DNA of 13,108 bases from JAFGQJ01 sp964495755 (GTDB taxonomy: Bacteria; Spirochaetota; Spirochaetia; SZUA-6; DRHE01): the NCBI GenBank assembly GCA_964495755.1, contig CAZBXU010000105.1:1-13108 (forward strand), read 5' to 3'. Under the pieces are notes generated by a model that searched no databases, had not been told where the DNA came from, and saw only the letters and a list, made by a program, of their open reading frames with translations. Below are positions 6,883-13,108 of the stretch, one piece after another; the stretch's first letter is position 1, and every line of letters starts with the position of its first letter. The translations under genes were made by a program, and so were the position numbers.

Positions 6883-8053
6883 CAAGCTCCGCCGATTTTA
6901 TTTTCTTTACTCTCACCTTGGCCTTTTGAGAGGGCATCCCCGAACTGTCTTCTACACACACCCAGTCGACGGTATTGTTGCGGGGAGCCGTATAATGTGC
7001 CTGGGTGGCGTTGATCTGCTTTAGCGTCCCATGATCATCCTCATACTCCAACCAGAAGGTGTAAGGGGGCTGACCTCCAGAAACTGTAAAAACGACTTCG
7101 TCACCGTAGATCAGATCTGCTGATGAGGGGCTGATCGTGAGAGGTTTTGGATCGCTATCCAACACACGGACCGTCGCAGTTACAAAACCTCCCGAGGGAG
7201 TGTCGGTCAATGTGACGGTGACTTCACCGGTAAACGGAGCCGAAGGCGCGGAATATGTATCGTTGGGGCTCGTACCATTGAAGCTTCCGGCGGTGGCTGT
7301 GTATACCGCGGTTCCGTCGACGTTGAGCCCGGAGAAAAGTACGGTTCCCCCTTGAAGCACGCGGGTTTCCGTCGGGTCGATAGCCAGATCCCCTCCGACG
7401 GAAGCGACGACTTCCACCGTGGCCGCAGCCGAGTTTTCCAGATCGTCCAACACCTCAATAACATACGTTCCCTCTAGTGATGGAACAAAGGTCCACTGTC
7501 CGTTAACACCACTTGTGATGGCGAACACGTCGTTTATGTAGTAGTCGTACCCTGAGGCGACAATGCCGTCATCGGCATCGAAGGCAACCGTATCCGAATC
7601 ATAGATGGTAATATGGGATATGGCCTCCCCGTTCACTTTGAGCGACAACGGAGTAAAAACATTGATCAGGGCTGTATCGGTCCTGCCGTAACTATCGGTC
7701 GCCTCGATTTCGGCGGTCTCAGCCCCCCCGGAAGCAACGTACAGGCCTGTCTGCGGATCGAGATCCCCTAAACCGGTCACTTTCGCATACGTATAGGGCT
7801 TGAATCCCCCCTGACCTTGAACGGTCACGGTTGATCCATCCGGAACATCGGCTACAGCGGGACTTACGTGGAAATCCCCCGGCTCTTCGTTCTCGAGCAG
7901 CTGAGTGAGCGACAGCTGGCCGCAGCCGGCCAGCACTAGACCCACGCCCAGCACAATCAGCAAGGACGTATAAAGAAGGGGTGAACGCTCACAGGATGTA
8001 CATTTTCTATGAACTTTTGACATCGGTCTGATCGATCCTCTGCCAACCTTCAT
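6551..8053 (-). CDS. Ig-repeat surface/periplasmic lipoprotein with probable false C-terminal extension
   Basis: ATG 8053 has GGAG six bases upstream. The N-terminus has a long basic leader and a hydrophobic core ending in a lipobox, LVLAGC, with the lipidated Cys at residue 44; an internal Met at residue 11 is an alternative start. The mature part carries about three beta-sandwich Ig/BIG-like repeats, each with an ISPSSADV-like opening, a GG..PYT element and a valine-rich last strand, interrupted by a region around residues 155-220 of different character. The last repeat ends near residue 384 in KAKVRVKK. Beyond that the frame continues for 116 residues that are antisense to the coiled-coil gene and rich in Pro, Arg, Cys and Ser, with no fold-like pattern. 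One fewer A in the run at 6901-6904 would give KK-stop. The true protein probably ends near 6900. It lies 13 bases after the beta-barrel gene, so they form an operon. Confidence 0.82.
   Translation of the reverse strand: MKVGRGSIRPMSKVHRKCTSCERSPLLYTSLLIVLGVGLVLAGCGQLSLTQLLENEEPGDFHVSPAVADVPDGSTVTVQGQGGFKPYTYAKVTGLGDLDPQTGLYVASGGAETAEIEATDSYGRTDTALINVFTPLSLKVNGEAISHITIYDSDTVAFDADDGIVASGYDYYINDVFAITSGVNGQWTFVPSLEGTYVIEVLDDLENSAAATVEVVASVGGDLAIDPTETRVLQGGTVLFSGLNVDGTAVYTATAGSFNGTSPNDTYSAPSAPFTGEVTVTLTDTPSGGFVTATVRVLDSDPKPLTISPSSADLIYGDEVVFTVSGGQPPYTFWLEYEDDHGTLKQINATQAHYTAPRNNTVDWVCVEDSSGMPSQKAKVRVKKIKSAELATPAALPVLPGTGRTDHRPRWNSCSSEKPNSPSNRFPAARLKQRWRPSRHLLDRTAFEPSHRCRSTPPWHCRGWGTRPSPCQRRVPPVPEVSCPPDPEPSAGKPCRRLCC
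6876..6906 (+). terminator. Weak terminator-like hairpin after the coiled-coil gene
   Basis: GGAG (6876-6879) can pair with CTCC (6887-6890) across the stop codon, followed by a T-rich stretch (TTTTATTTTCTTT). The stem is only four pairs plus wobbles, so this is a tentative call. Confidence 0.3.
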
Positions 8054-8066
8054 TTCCTTCTCCCTC

Positions 8067-9272
8067 TCACAACCGTGTGTACAGATAGACCGATGGGACA
8101 AATCCCATGATCCAATCCGTGTTGATTCCCCCTCCAGAATCCGATTGCCAGAAATATACGAATGTTTCGTACATTACATCGAATGCAATCCCCACATTTC
8201 GGGATATTGCGAACATGGCCCCCACTCCCCCAGCGGCGTAAGCCATAAATCGGGATAGACCCTCCTCGGCAATCGCCGGAAGAGAGCTGAAGTCCGATAC
8301 GTTGATGGCTACCCCCGTGCTGGCCCGCACGAACAGCCCGATCGGATTCCCTTCCAGCGTTGTAAAGCGCGCATCGATACCAATAGGAACGACATAGTGA
8401 AAATACGAGGCGACCCCCGCCTCCTCGGAATCGAAGATGTTCAGGGCTGTGTACAGTCCTAATCCCAAGATCCCTGCAGAAAGCGGAATCCGGTAGCTGC
8501 CGTAGACGAAAGGCAGATAGCTCAGGCCGAACACATCATTGGCCACACTCACCGGTACGAAGGGAGCAAAACCGATGGAGAACTCAAAGGGTAGGAACCG
8601 CTCCTCCGGTTGCTCTTTCAGGGAAACCGGAATCGAGGTGCTCTGCTCACCTTTTTCCACCGCAGCTCCTTCCGCCGCCTGCTGCTCTTCCGCTAAAATG
8701 GCCGCCTCCGCAGCCTTGCGTCGTGCCACCTCTTCTATCCTCCCGGCCGCTTCGGGAAGCATATCCCGAAGAGTCCGGATCATGGCTTCGTCCAGCGTGA
8801 AATCGATGCGGGCTCGCTGGGAAGCCGATGCCAAGATCTCTCCCCTCTGGAGATCTGCGATAAAAAAACTGACTTGGATTTCTTCTCCTTCTTTAATATA
8901 TCCCGCCAGCACCAGAAATTCATGATTCACCCCGGAGAAAAACTCTATTAGTGATTTGATCAGGAATTCGGGATTTCGCTCCTCTTCTCCGAAAAGGTCA
9001 CGGACCAGGGCTTCCTCGTCCGTGGTGGAGAACAAAAGGGTCTGGGTGCCCATCCGTTCCAGCTGGAAGCGCATGACCGATGCCAGGACTTTCCGCACCC
9101 CTTCGTCGCGCGATCCTTCCAGAGGAAGAGATGCAATCAATACACTGGGCTTTCCCAGAGGCACCGTTTTTTCTGATTGTGAGTGGACTCTGACAGAACC
9201 TAGAACGAACAGAACGCCGCAGGCGAGAAGTGAGACGAAATACTTGTAGAACCCAAAAACGCCGCTGCCCAA
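8067..9272 (-). CDS. Exported two-part protein: CsgG/FlgO-like N-terminal domain and beta-barrel-like C-terminal domain
   Basis: The start is TTG 9272-9270, with GAGGAG ending five bases upstream; an ATG four bases earlier is out of frame. The 401-residue product begins with a signal peptide (about 1-32, possible cleavage after VHS). Residues about 42-170 have alternating strands and helices resembling periplasmic proteins that assemble a variable nucleotide-free alpha/beta domain (PSVLIASLPLEG, then LAGYIKEGEEIQVSFFIADL), similar in outline to CsgG/FlgO/TolB-N type domains; this resemblance is by eye only. An Ala/Glu-rich helix follows (about 178-210). The last 175 residues are rich in Gly and aromatic residues with alternating hydrophobicity and end in YLYTRL, as in an outer-membrane barrel. 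The lipoprotein gene follows by 13 bases, suggesting a joint envelope role. Confidence 0.78.
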   Translation of the reverse strand: MGSGVFGFYKYFVSLLACGVLFVLGSVRVHSQSEKTVPLGKPSVLIASLPLEGSRDEGVRKVLASVMRFQLERMGTQTLLFSTTDEEALVRDLFGEEERNPEFLIKSLIEFFSGVNHEFLVLAGYIKEGEEIQVSFFIADLQRGEILASASQRARIDFTLDEAMIRTLRDMLPEAAGRIEEVARRKAAEAAILAEEQQAAEGAAVEKGEQSTSIPVSLKEQPEERFLPFEFSIGFAPFVPVSVANDVFGLSYLPFVYGSYRIPLSAGILGLGLYTALNIFDSEEAGVASYFHYVVPIGIDARFTTLEGNPIGLFVRASTGVAINVSDFSSLPAIAEEGLSRFMAYAAGGVGAMFAISRNVGIAFDVMYETFVYFWQSDSGGGINTDWIMGFVPSVYLYTRL

Positions 9273-9372
9273 TCCATCTCCTCGAGTAACTCCCCTCCAC
9301 AGCTGCTGCCGGACAGACAGGACGCATCACACTCGATTCAAATCCGAAACTGCGCCCCGTCTTCCCCTACAG

Positions 9373-9401
9373 ATAATAGTATATACATATTTAACTATGA
9401 A
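9373..9401 (-). promoter_or_regulatory. Possible promoter of the barrel/lipoprotein operon in an AT-rich block
   Basis: The 9369-9410 stretch is strongly AT-rich in an otherwise GC-rich window. On the minus strand TTCATA (9401-9396) and TATTAT (9378-9373) are spaced by 17 bp; a better -10, TATACT (9383-9378), has a poorer -35. The leader to the TTG start would be about 90 bases. Confidence 0.35.
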
Positions 9402-9428
9402 TTCAGTATGCCAGTTTTTTTTCGATCG

Positions 9429-9457
9429 TTGACGCCCCGTCTCGCTTCCAATAGTAT
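9429..9457 (+). promoter_or_regulatory. Sigma-70 promoter of the four-gene plus-strand operon
   Basis: TTGACG (9429-9434) and TAGTAT (9452-9457) are separated by 17 bp. The predicted +1 near 9464 is five bases before ATG 9469 and cuts into the GGAG ribosome binding site, so the mRNA would be nearly leaderless unless initiation occurs a few bases earlier. Confidence 0.62.
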
Positions 9458-9468
9458 GAGGGAGCATC

Positions 9469-10179
9469 ATGACCGGGCAAGCAAAGCACCGCACAGCTAC
9501 CATAGTGGGAAATATCCCCTTTTCCTTCGACGAGGAGGAGTTCCGAAAGCTGACTCACATTGACCTTTCCGGACCCTACGCCAAGGCGATCACGGATCTT
9601 CTCGAAGATGCTCTGGCCACTGCTCGACCGAAGGCACTCTACAAAGTCTGTTACATCGACAACAGGACAGAAGACACCGTAGAACTGGAGGGGATACGCT
9701 TCACCAGTCGAGTGTTGAGCCGGAATCTCAGCGAGGTGGAGCGGGTATTCCCCTACATCGTTACCTGTGGGACGGAGCTGGATACATGCTTGAGCACTGA
9801 TACCGACGTCCTTGCCCGGTATTGGCTGGACGTGCTCAAGGAGATGGCCCTCAGAACGGCTGTGGAGCACCTCAAAAACCACCTGGCCGAGGAATATGGT
9901 CTCAAAGCGGAAAAGTTTTCGACGATGAATCCCGGATCGGGCAACAAAAATGTTTGGCCGATCAGTCAGCAGAGACAGCTGTTTCAACTTTTGGGGGATG
10001 TTGAAAGTGCCGTCGGGGTAGGATTGACGGACAGCTTCCTCATGATGCCCAACAAGACGGTTTCGGGTATCTTCTTTCCCACCGAAGTCAATTTCGTGAG
10101 CTGCCAGCTCTGTACGCGGGAGAATTGCCCCCGGCGCCGGACGGAATACACGGGAACCATCGGTCTGGCCGGGCACTGA
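9469..10179 (+). CDS. Vitamin B12-dependent methionine synthase activation-domain-like protein (stand-alone)
   Basis: The 236-residue protein resembles the C-terminal activation domain of cobalamin-dependent methionine synthase (MetH), which binds AdoMet to re-methylate inactivated cob(II)alamin. The best family signature is at residues 182-203, where GVGLTDSFLMMPNKTVSGIF matches the MetH pattern of a Leu-Thr-Glu-Ser-like turn, a Pro, and V-S-G. It also has VTCGTELD (98-105), typical of stand-alone members. The AdoMet-binding Arg-x-x-x-Gly-Tyr of MetH is not present; the equivalent area reads MNPGSGNKN (153-161). The tail carries C212, C215 and C220 in a C-x2-C-x4-C-P-R-R pattern. No MetH or corrinoid protein gene is in view, so its partner is unknown; it may service another corrinoid methyltransferase. 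The start ATG has GAGGG/GGAG just upstream. It is the first gene of the operon. Confidence 0.9.
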   Translation: MTGQAKHRTATIVGNIPFSFDEEEFRKLTHIDLSGPYAKAITDLLEDALATARPKALYKVCYIDNRTEDTVELEGIRFTSRVLSRNLSEVERVFPYIVTCGTELDTCLSTDTDVLARYWLDVLKEMALRTAVEHLKNHLAEEYGLKAEKFSTMNPGSGNKNVWPISQQRQLFQLLGDVESAVGVGLTDSFLMMPNKTVSGIFFPTEVNFVSCQLCTRENCPRRRTEYTGTIGLAGH

Positions 10180-10200
10180 AAGCAGGATCGAGAGGCGAAT

Positions 10201-10935
10201 ATGGCGCGGATAGGGCGGGAGTTCATCAAAAAGACAAAATACGAGTTTCTTGACCCGTCGGCCCAGAGCCGGGGCCGGCCTCACCCCCCCCTCGAGCTCG
10301 AGATTTACAAAAACCGGGATTTGATCGAGCTGCCGGAGCCGGAAACGATTTCCATCCCCCACGTCGATCTACGGGAGGCGATCGAAAGACGCTGCAGCCT
10401 GCGAAGATACTCCCGAACTCCTCTAAAGGCAGAGGAGCTTTCCTTCCTGCTCTGGTGCACACAAGGAGTCAAGAAAGTTATCTCCGGTTCGACAACGCTT
10501 CGAACAGTACCCTCCGCCGGAGCACGCCATGCCCTGGAAACATACTTGCTGATCAACAACGTGGAAACCCTGGCTTCGGGACTGTATTGGTACAGTGCTC
10601 TGCGCCACGGTTTGATCCTAATCGATGACACCGACGGACTTGCCGATCGGCTGGTTGCAGCCTGCCTGGGACAGCGCTTCGTAGCCCAGAGCGCGGTGAC
10701 TTTCATCTGGACGGCCTCGAGCTCGAGAATGACCTGGCGCTACAGCGAGAGAGGCTTCCGCTACTTCTTTCTCGACGTTGGGCATGCCTGCCAAAACCTC
10801 TATCTGGCGGCCGAGGCGGTTGACAGCGGTGTTTGTGCGATCGCCGCCTTCTCCGACGATGCGGTGAACGAATTCTTGAGCATCGACGGGGGAGAGCAGT
10901 TCAGCCTCTACCTGGCCACTGTTGGAAAGAAATGA
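10201..10935 (+). CDS. SagB/ThcOx-type FMN nitroreductase-family oxidoreductase
   Basis: The 244-residue protein has the layout of stand-alone SagB-type dehydrogenases. It starts with GREFIKKTKYEFLDPS, then a PPLELE stretch, and continues with the FMN-binding core: RRCSLRRYSRTPL (residues about 62-74), SFLLWCTQGV (about 81-90), the PSAGARHALETYL element (about 103-115), GLYWYSALRHGL (about 127-138), DVGHACQNLYLAAEA (about 191-205) and a short final strand. Family members use FMN to oxidise azoline rings in peptide toxins or reduce diverse substrates. No precursor peptide, cyclodehydratase or other RiPP gene is present here, so a RiPP role is not supported. AGAGG precedes the ATG by six bases. 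It is 21 bases downstream of the activation-like gene and overlaps the thioesterase start by four bases (ATGA), so it is co-translated. Confidence 0.9.
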   Translation: MARIGREFIKKTKYEFLDPSAQSRGRPHPPLELEIYKNRDLIELPEPETISIPHVDLREAIERRCSLRRYSRTPLKAEELSFLLWCTQGVKKVISGSTTLRTVPSAGARHALETYLLINNVETLASGLYWYSALRHGLILIDDTDGLADRLVAACLGQRFVAQSAVTFIWTASSSRMTWRYSERGFRYFFLDVGHACQNLYLAAEAVDSGVCAIAAFSDDAVNEFLSIDGGEQFSLYLATVGKK

Positions 10936-11729
10936 GCAAGATCTGGCGCGAAACCTACAAAGTTCATACCTATGAGCTCGACAGACAGCAGAAGGTCTCC
11001 ATTCGAGGCATATGCAGCTTTCTGATCGATACGGCGGGCCTCCATGTGCACGAGCTTGGCTATACCATACCTCAGCTGCTCAAACATAACAGGAGCTGGT
11101 TCTTCAGCCGTTTTCTGATCCGTATGCAGGAGTATCCGGGCTGGCGGGAGAAGATCTCCGTGGAAACCTGGCCATCGGGCAGCCAGAAGCTCCTTTTCAT
11201 CCGGGACTGGCGCTTGTTTTCAGGAAAACGGCTGATCGGACAGGCGACCAGCGGCTGGCTGATGATCGATATGCTCAAGCGCCGTCCCCTCCGACCCGAA
11301 TCATACCCCGAATGGGACACCTTCATCCATCCGGAGCGAACAATCCCCCATGTGTTCGGCAAACTCCCCGCCCTCGATCCCGACAGAACCCCCACAGCAA
11401 AGCAGGAGTTCACCGTGCGTTTCAGTGATGTCGACATCAATGGTCATGCCAACTACCTCAGCTACATCGAATGGGTCCTGGAAGGCATCCCCCCTGAAGT
11501 CAGGGTCGAAGAGGAAATAGCTGAAATGGAGCTTCACTTCTTGAGCGAAGCAAATTTCGCTGAGAGCATAATCACGAGCTGTCTTCGGAACGGTGAAACG
11601 GATATATTCCCCGTCTCGGACCGCAACGCCGGCTCACTAAAAGGAACAGAGTACCAGCACAGCCTTGTACGCAGACAGGATGGGGTTGAGGTGGCTCGGG
11701 CTCGGACCGTGTGGAGACCGGTCGTCTGA
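10932..11729 (+). CDS. Acyl-[acyl-carrier-protein] thioesterase (FatA/FatB-like, bacterial)
   Basis: This 265-residue enzyme would hydrolyse acyl-ACP to free fatty acid in the cytoplasm. It has two consecutive hotdog folds (about 1-135 and 155-265), the usual length for bacterial members. The C-terminal hotdog has the catalytic signature FSDVDINGHANYLSYIEWVLE, which corresponds to the D-x-N-x-H-x-N of plant FatA/FatB, with Asp168, Asn170 and His172. Glu206 lies where plant enzymes have their proposed catalytic Glu; the adjacent Cys once thought catalytic is Ala207. Near the N-terminus, an R-G-I-C and LIDTAG helix precede the pair WFFSRFLIRM, as in the family. The start ATG overlaps the SagB-type gene by four bases; GGAAAG precedes it. 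The next gene starts two bases after its stop. Confidence 0.92.
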   Translation: MSKIWRETYKVHTYELDRQQKVSIRGICSFLIDTAGLHVHELGYTIPQLLKHNRSWFFSRFLIRMQEYPGWREKISVETWPSGSQKLLFIRDWRLFSGKRLIGQATSGWLMIDMLKRRPLRPESYPEWDTFIHPERTIPHVFGKLPALDPDRTPTAKQEFTVRFSDVDINGHANYLSYIEWVLEGIPPEVRVEEEIAEMELHFLSEANFAESIITSCLRNGETDIFPVSDRNAGSLKGTEYQHSLVRRQDGVEVARARTVWRPVV

Positions 11730-11731
11730 CT

Positions 11732-13108
11732 GTGAACTTCGATGTGCTGGTGCTGGGCTCCGGTCCCGCAGGCTACTACTGTGCCCTGAACTGCGCCCGT
11801 CTGGGCAAGCGGACGGCTCTGGTGGAGAAGNNNNNNNNNNGCCTGGGCGGCACGGGCTTTCGCTGGGGCTGTCTTCCGGTAAAGATGATGCTCGACCGGA
11901 TCAGGAACGCGCCGGGCGCTGACACTCCCCTATCTGCGACATCGGTGATAACCGAGACCGCCGGGCGGATCGAGGCTGTAGAAACCCGAATCCAGAGGCG
12001 CCTGGCCGGTTCGGGGGTGACGCTGATCAAGGGACAGGGCAGGTTTGCGGATCCCGGCACCTTCCGGGTCGGGAAGAGATCTATTTCCGCTTCTCAGATC
12101 GTCATTGCCACGGGAACAGAGCCGGCCGGCCGGCCGGGAGTTCCCCTCGACGGGAAGAGGTTCATCAGCCACAGGGACGTTCTGTCTCTGTCCCGGGTTC
12201 CGGATCATCTTCTCATTCTCGGCGGGGATGTGGAGGGCATCGAGTTCGCCGACCTCTTCTCCCACCTCGGCACTCGGGTCACGGTCGTGGAGAAGGAAGC
12301 GACGATCCTGCCGGGCACGGACCGGGATCTGGTCGAGCCCCTCGAGGCGGGGTTGATTGCCCGAGGAGTCAGATTGATTACCGGGGCAGTGGTTTGCGGC
12401 TGCAGCACCGATGAAACGGCTGTGAGGGTAGATCTGGACAACGGGTCCCATCTAATCGGGGACAAGGTACTGGCAACGGGGCTGCGTCGGGCCAACCTTC
12501 CGGAGGGGTTGGCAGAGGCGGGTGTCGATCACGACGAGCAGAAGATTCGAGTGAACGGTGATCTTCAGACCAGCTGCGGCAATATCTATGCCGCCGGAGA
12601 TATCAATGGGATCACGGGTATGGCCCATGCGGCAATCCAGCAGGCCCTGCTCGTGGCCCGGCGCATCACGGGGGGTGTAGACCGCCCCAGTGCGGGGCGT
12701 GGCACCGACAAGGGAGGTGCTGCGCTTCCCGGTCCACCCTATCCCCGCGCCGTCTATACGCTCACGGAAATCGCCGGTGCCGGCTATCAGGAAAGGGAGC
12801 TCAACGCCGACGGGATCCCCTACCGGCGCCGAGCGTACCGAATCGGCGATACCTGGAGAGGATTTTCCAAAGGGATCGACGAAGGATTCGTCAAGATTCT
12901 AGCAGGAAGGGACGATCGGATTCTGGGAATCTGGATGTGTGGAGGCGATGCATCGGAGCTCGCTTCTCTTTTCGGCGCTTTGGTGTCGAAAAACCTAACG
13001 GTCGGAGAGCTCCTTCACAGCCTGATCCTGCACCCGACCTTGGGGGAAGCCCTGCTCGAAGCGGCGATGGAAATTGGGCAGGAGAGCGGCGGCACTATCC
13101 GGGCTCAG
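11732..13108 (+). CDS. Dihydrolipoamide dehydrogenase-like flavoprotein with a degenerate redox centre (runs off window)
   Basis: From GTG 11732 the frame stays open to the window end (459 codons, including four crossing the N gap), close to the family length. The FAD Rossmann motif GSGPAG (residues 9-14), ATGTEP (126-131) and the second FAD motif AAGDING are all present. The family's redox motif C-x4-C is changed: residues 42-47 read G-F-R-W-G-C, so only Cys47 remains. The NAD(P) motif has Asp166 in place of its second Gly (GGDVEG); an acid, Glu187, is kept at the strand 2 end, typical of NADH users. The C-terminal catalytic base pair H-P-T-x-x-E is kept (His434, Glu439). It thus probably lacks disulfide chemistry and may act as a quinone or other reductase. 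The gap lies at residues 34-37, only 15 bases before the missing Cys. It starts two bases after the thioesterase stop, likely translationally coupled. Confidence 0.93.
   Translation, partial: MNFDVLVLGSGPAGYYCALNCARLGKRTALVEKXXXXLGGTGFRWGCLPVKMMLDRIRNAPGADTPLSATSVITETAGRIEAVETRIQRRLAGSGVTLIKGQGRFADPGTFRVGKRSISASQIVIATGTEPAGRPGVPLDGKRFISHRDVLSLSRVPDHLLILGGDVEGIEFADLFSHLGTRVTVVEKEATILPGTDRDLVEPLEAGLIARGVRLITGAVVCGCSTDETAVRVDLDNGSHLIGDKVLATGLRRANLPEGLAEAGVDHDEQKIRVNGDLQTSCGNIYAAGDINGITGMAHAAIQQALLVARRITGGVDRPSAGRGTDKGGAALPGPPYPRAVYTLTEIAGAGYQERELNADGIPYRRRAYRIGDTWRGFSKGIDEGFVKILAGRDDRILGIWMCGGDASELASLFGALVSKNLTVGELLHSLILHPTLGEALLEAAMEIGQESGGTIRAQ
11831..11840. other. Assembly gap (10 Ns)
   Basis: Ten unknown bases separate contig segments. 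Together with two following bases they equal four codons, so the frame is kept if the length is real. Family members normally have about two residues between VEK and LGGT, so the true distance may be 4-6 bases. Confidence 0.98.

Noticed and set aside
9414..9422. Run of T residues as a terminator
   Set aside because: There is no stable stem directly before it on the plus strand, and it lies in a divergent intergenic region where no plus-strand gene ends.
9403..10362. Open frame of 319 codons on the minus strand
   Set aside because: It lies opposite the activation-like gene and part of the SagB-type gene, whose products match known families; the minus-strand product has no family pattern.
10201..10935. 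SagB-type gene as evidence for a peptide toxin (RiPP) cluster
   Set aside because: No precursor peptide, cyclodehydratase, protease or exporter gene is nearby; stand-alone SagB-type enzymes are common.

Overview
The window (13,108 bases, about 57% GC by eye) looks like a bacterial chromosome fragment, most plausibly from a free-living spirochaete (Spirochaetota). This rests on the gene mix: a long N-anchored coiled-coil envelope protein, a signal-peptide protein ending in a beta-barrel-like domain, an Ig-repeat lipoprotein, a HAMP-class III cyclase, a bacterial acyl-ACP thioesterase and a stand-alone corrinoid-activation-type protein. No rRNA, tRNA, CRISPR array, transposase or integrase is visible. 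A run of 10 Ns (11831-11840) marks an assembly gap inside the last gene.

Left part (1-5060, minus strand): reading in the direction of transcription there is a class III adenylate/guanylate cyclase, a doubtful 24-codon signal-peptide-like ORF followed by a U-tract terminator, a four-helix membrane protein with its own strong promoter, phosphate acetyltransferase (pta; acetyl-CoA/acetyl phosphate), and the N-terminus of a membrane-anchored protein cut by the window edge.

Middle (5061-9272): an envelope cluster. A plus-strand coiled-coil membrane protein converges on a minus-strand pair made of a beta-barrel-like outer-membrane candidate and an Ig-repeat lipoprotein 13 bases downstream. The lipoprotein frame overruns into the antisense of the coiled-coil gene for 332 bases, probably because the natural stop was lost by a one-base shift.

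Right part (9429-13108, plus strand): a tight four-gene operon from a consensus-like promoter. It encodes a MetH-activation-domain-like protein, a SagB-type FMN nitroreductase, an acyl-ACP thioesterase and a dihydrolipoamide-dehydrogenase-like flavoprotein that still carries the His/Glu base pair but lacks the first redox cysteine and one glycine of the NAD(P) motif. The proteins suggest redox or corrinoid chemistry linked to acyl-chain metabolism, but no partner corrinoid enzyme is in view.

A recurring regulatory theme is that three good sigma-70-like promoters (17-bp spacers) sit so close to start codons that the predicted transcripts have leaders of only about 3-5 nucleotides.
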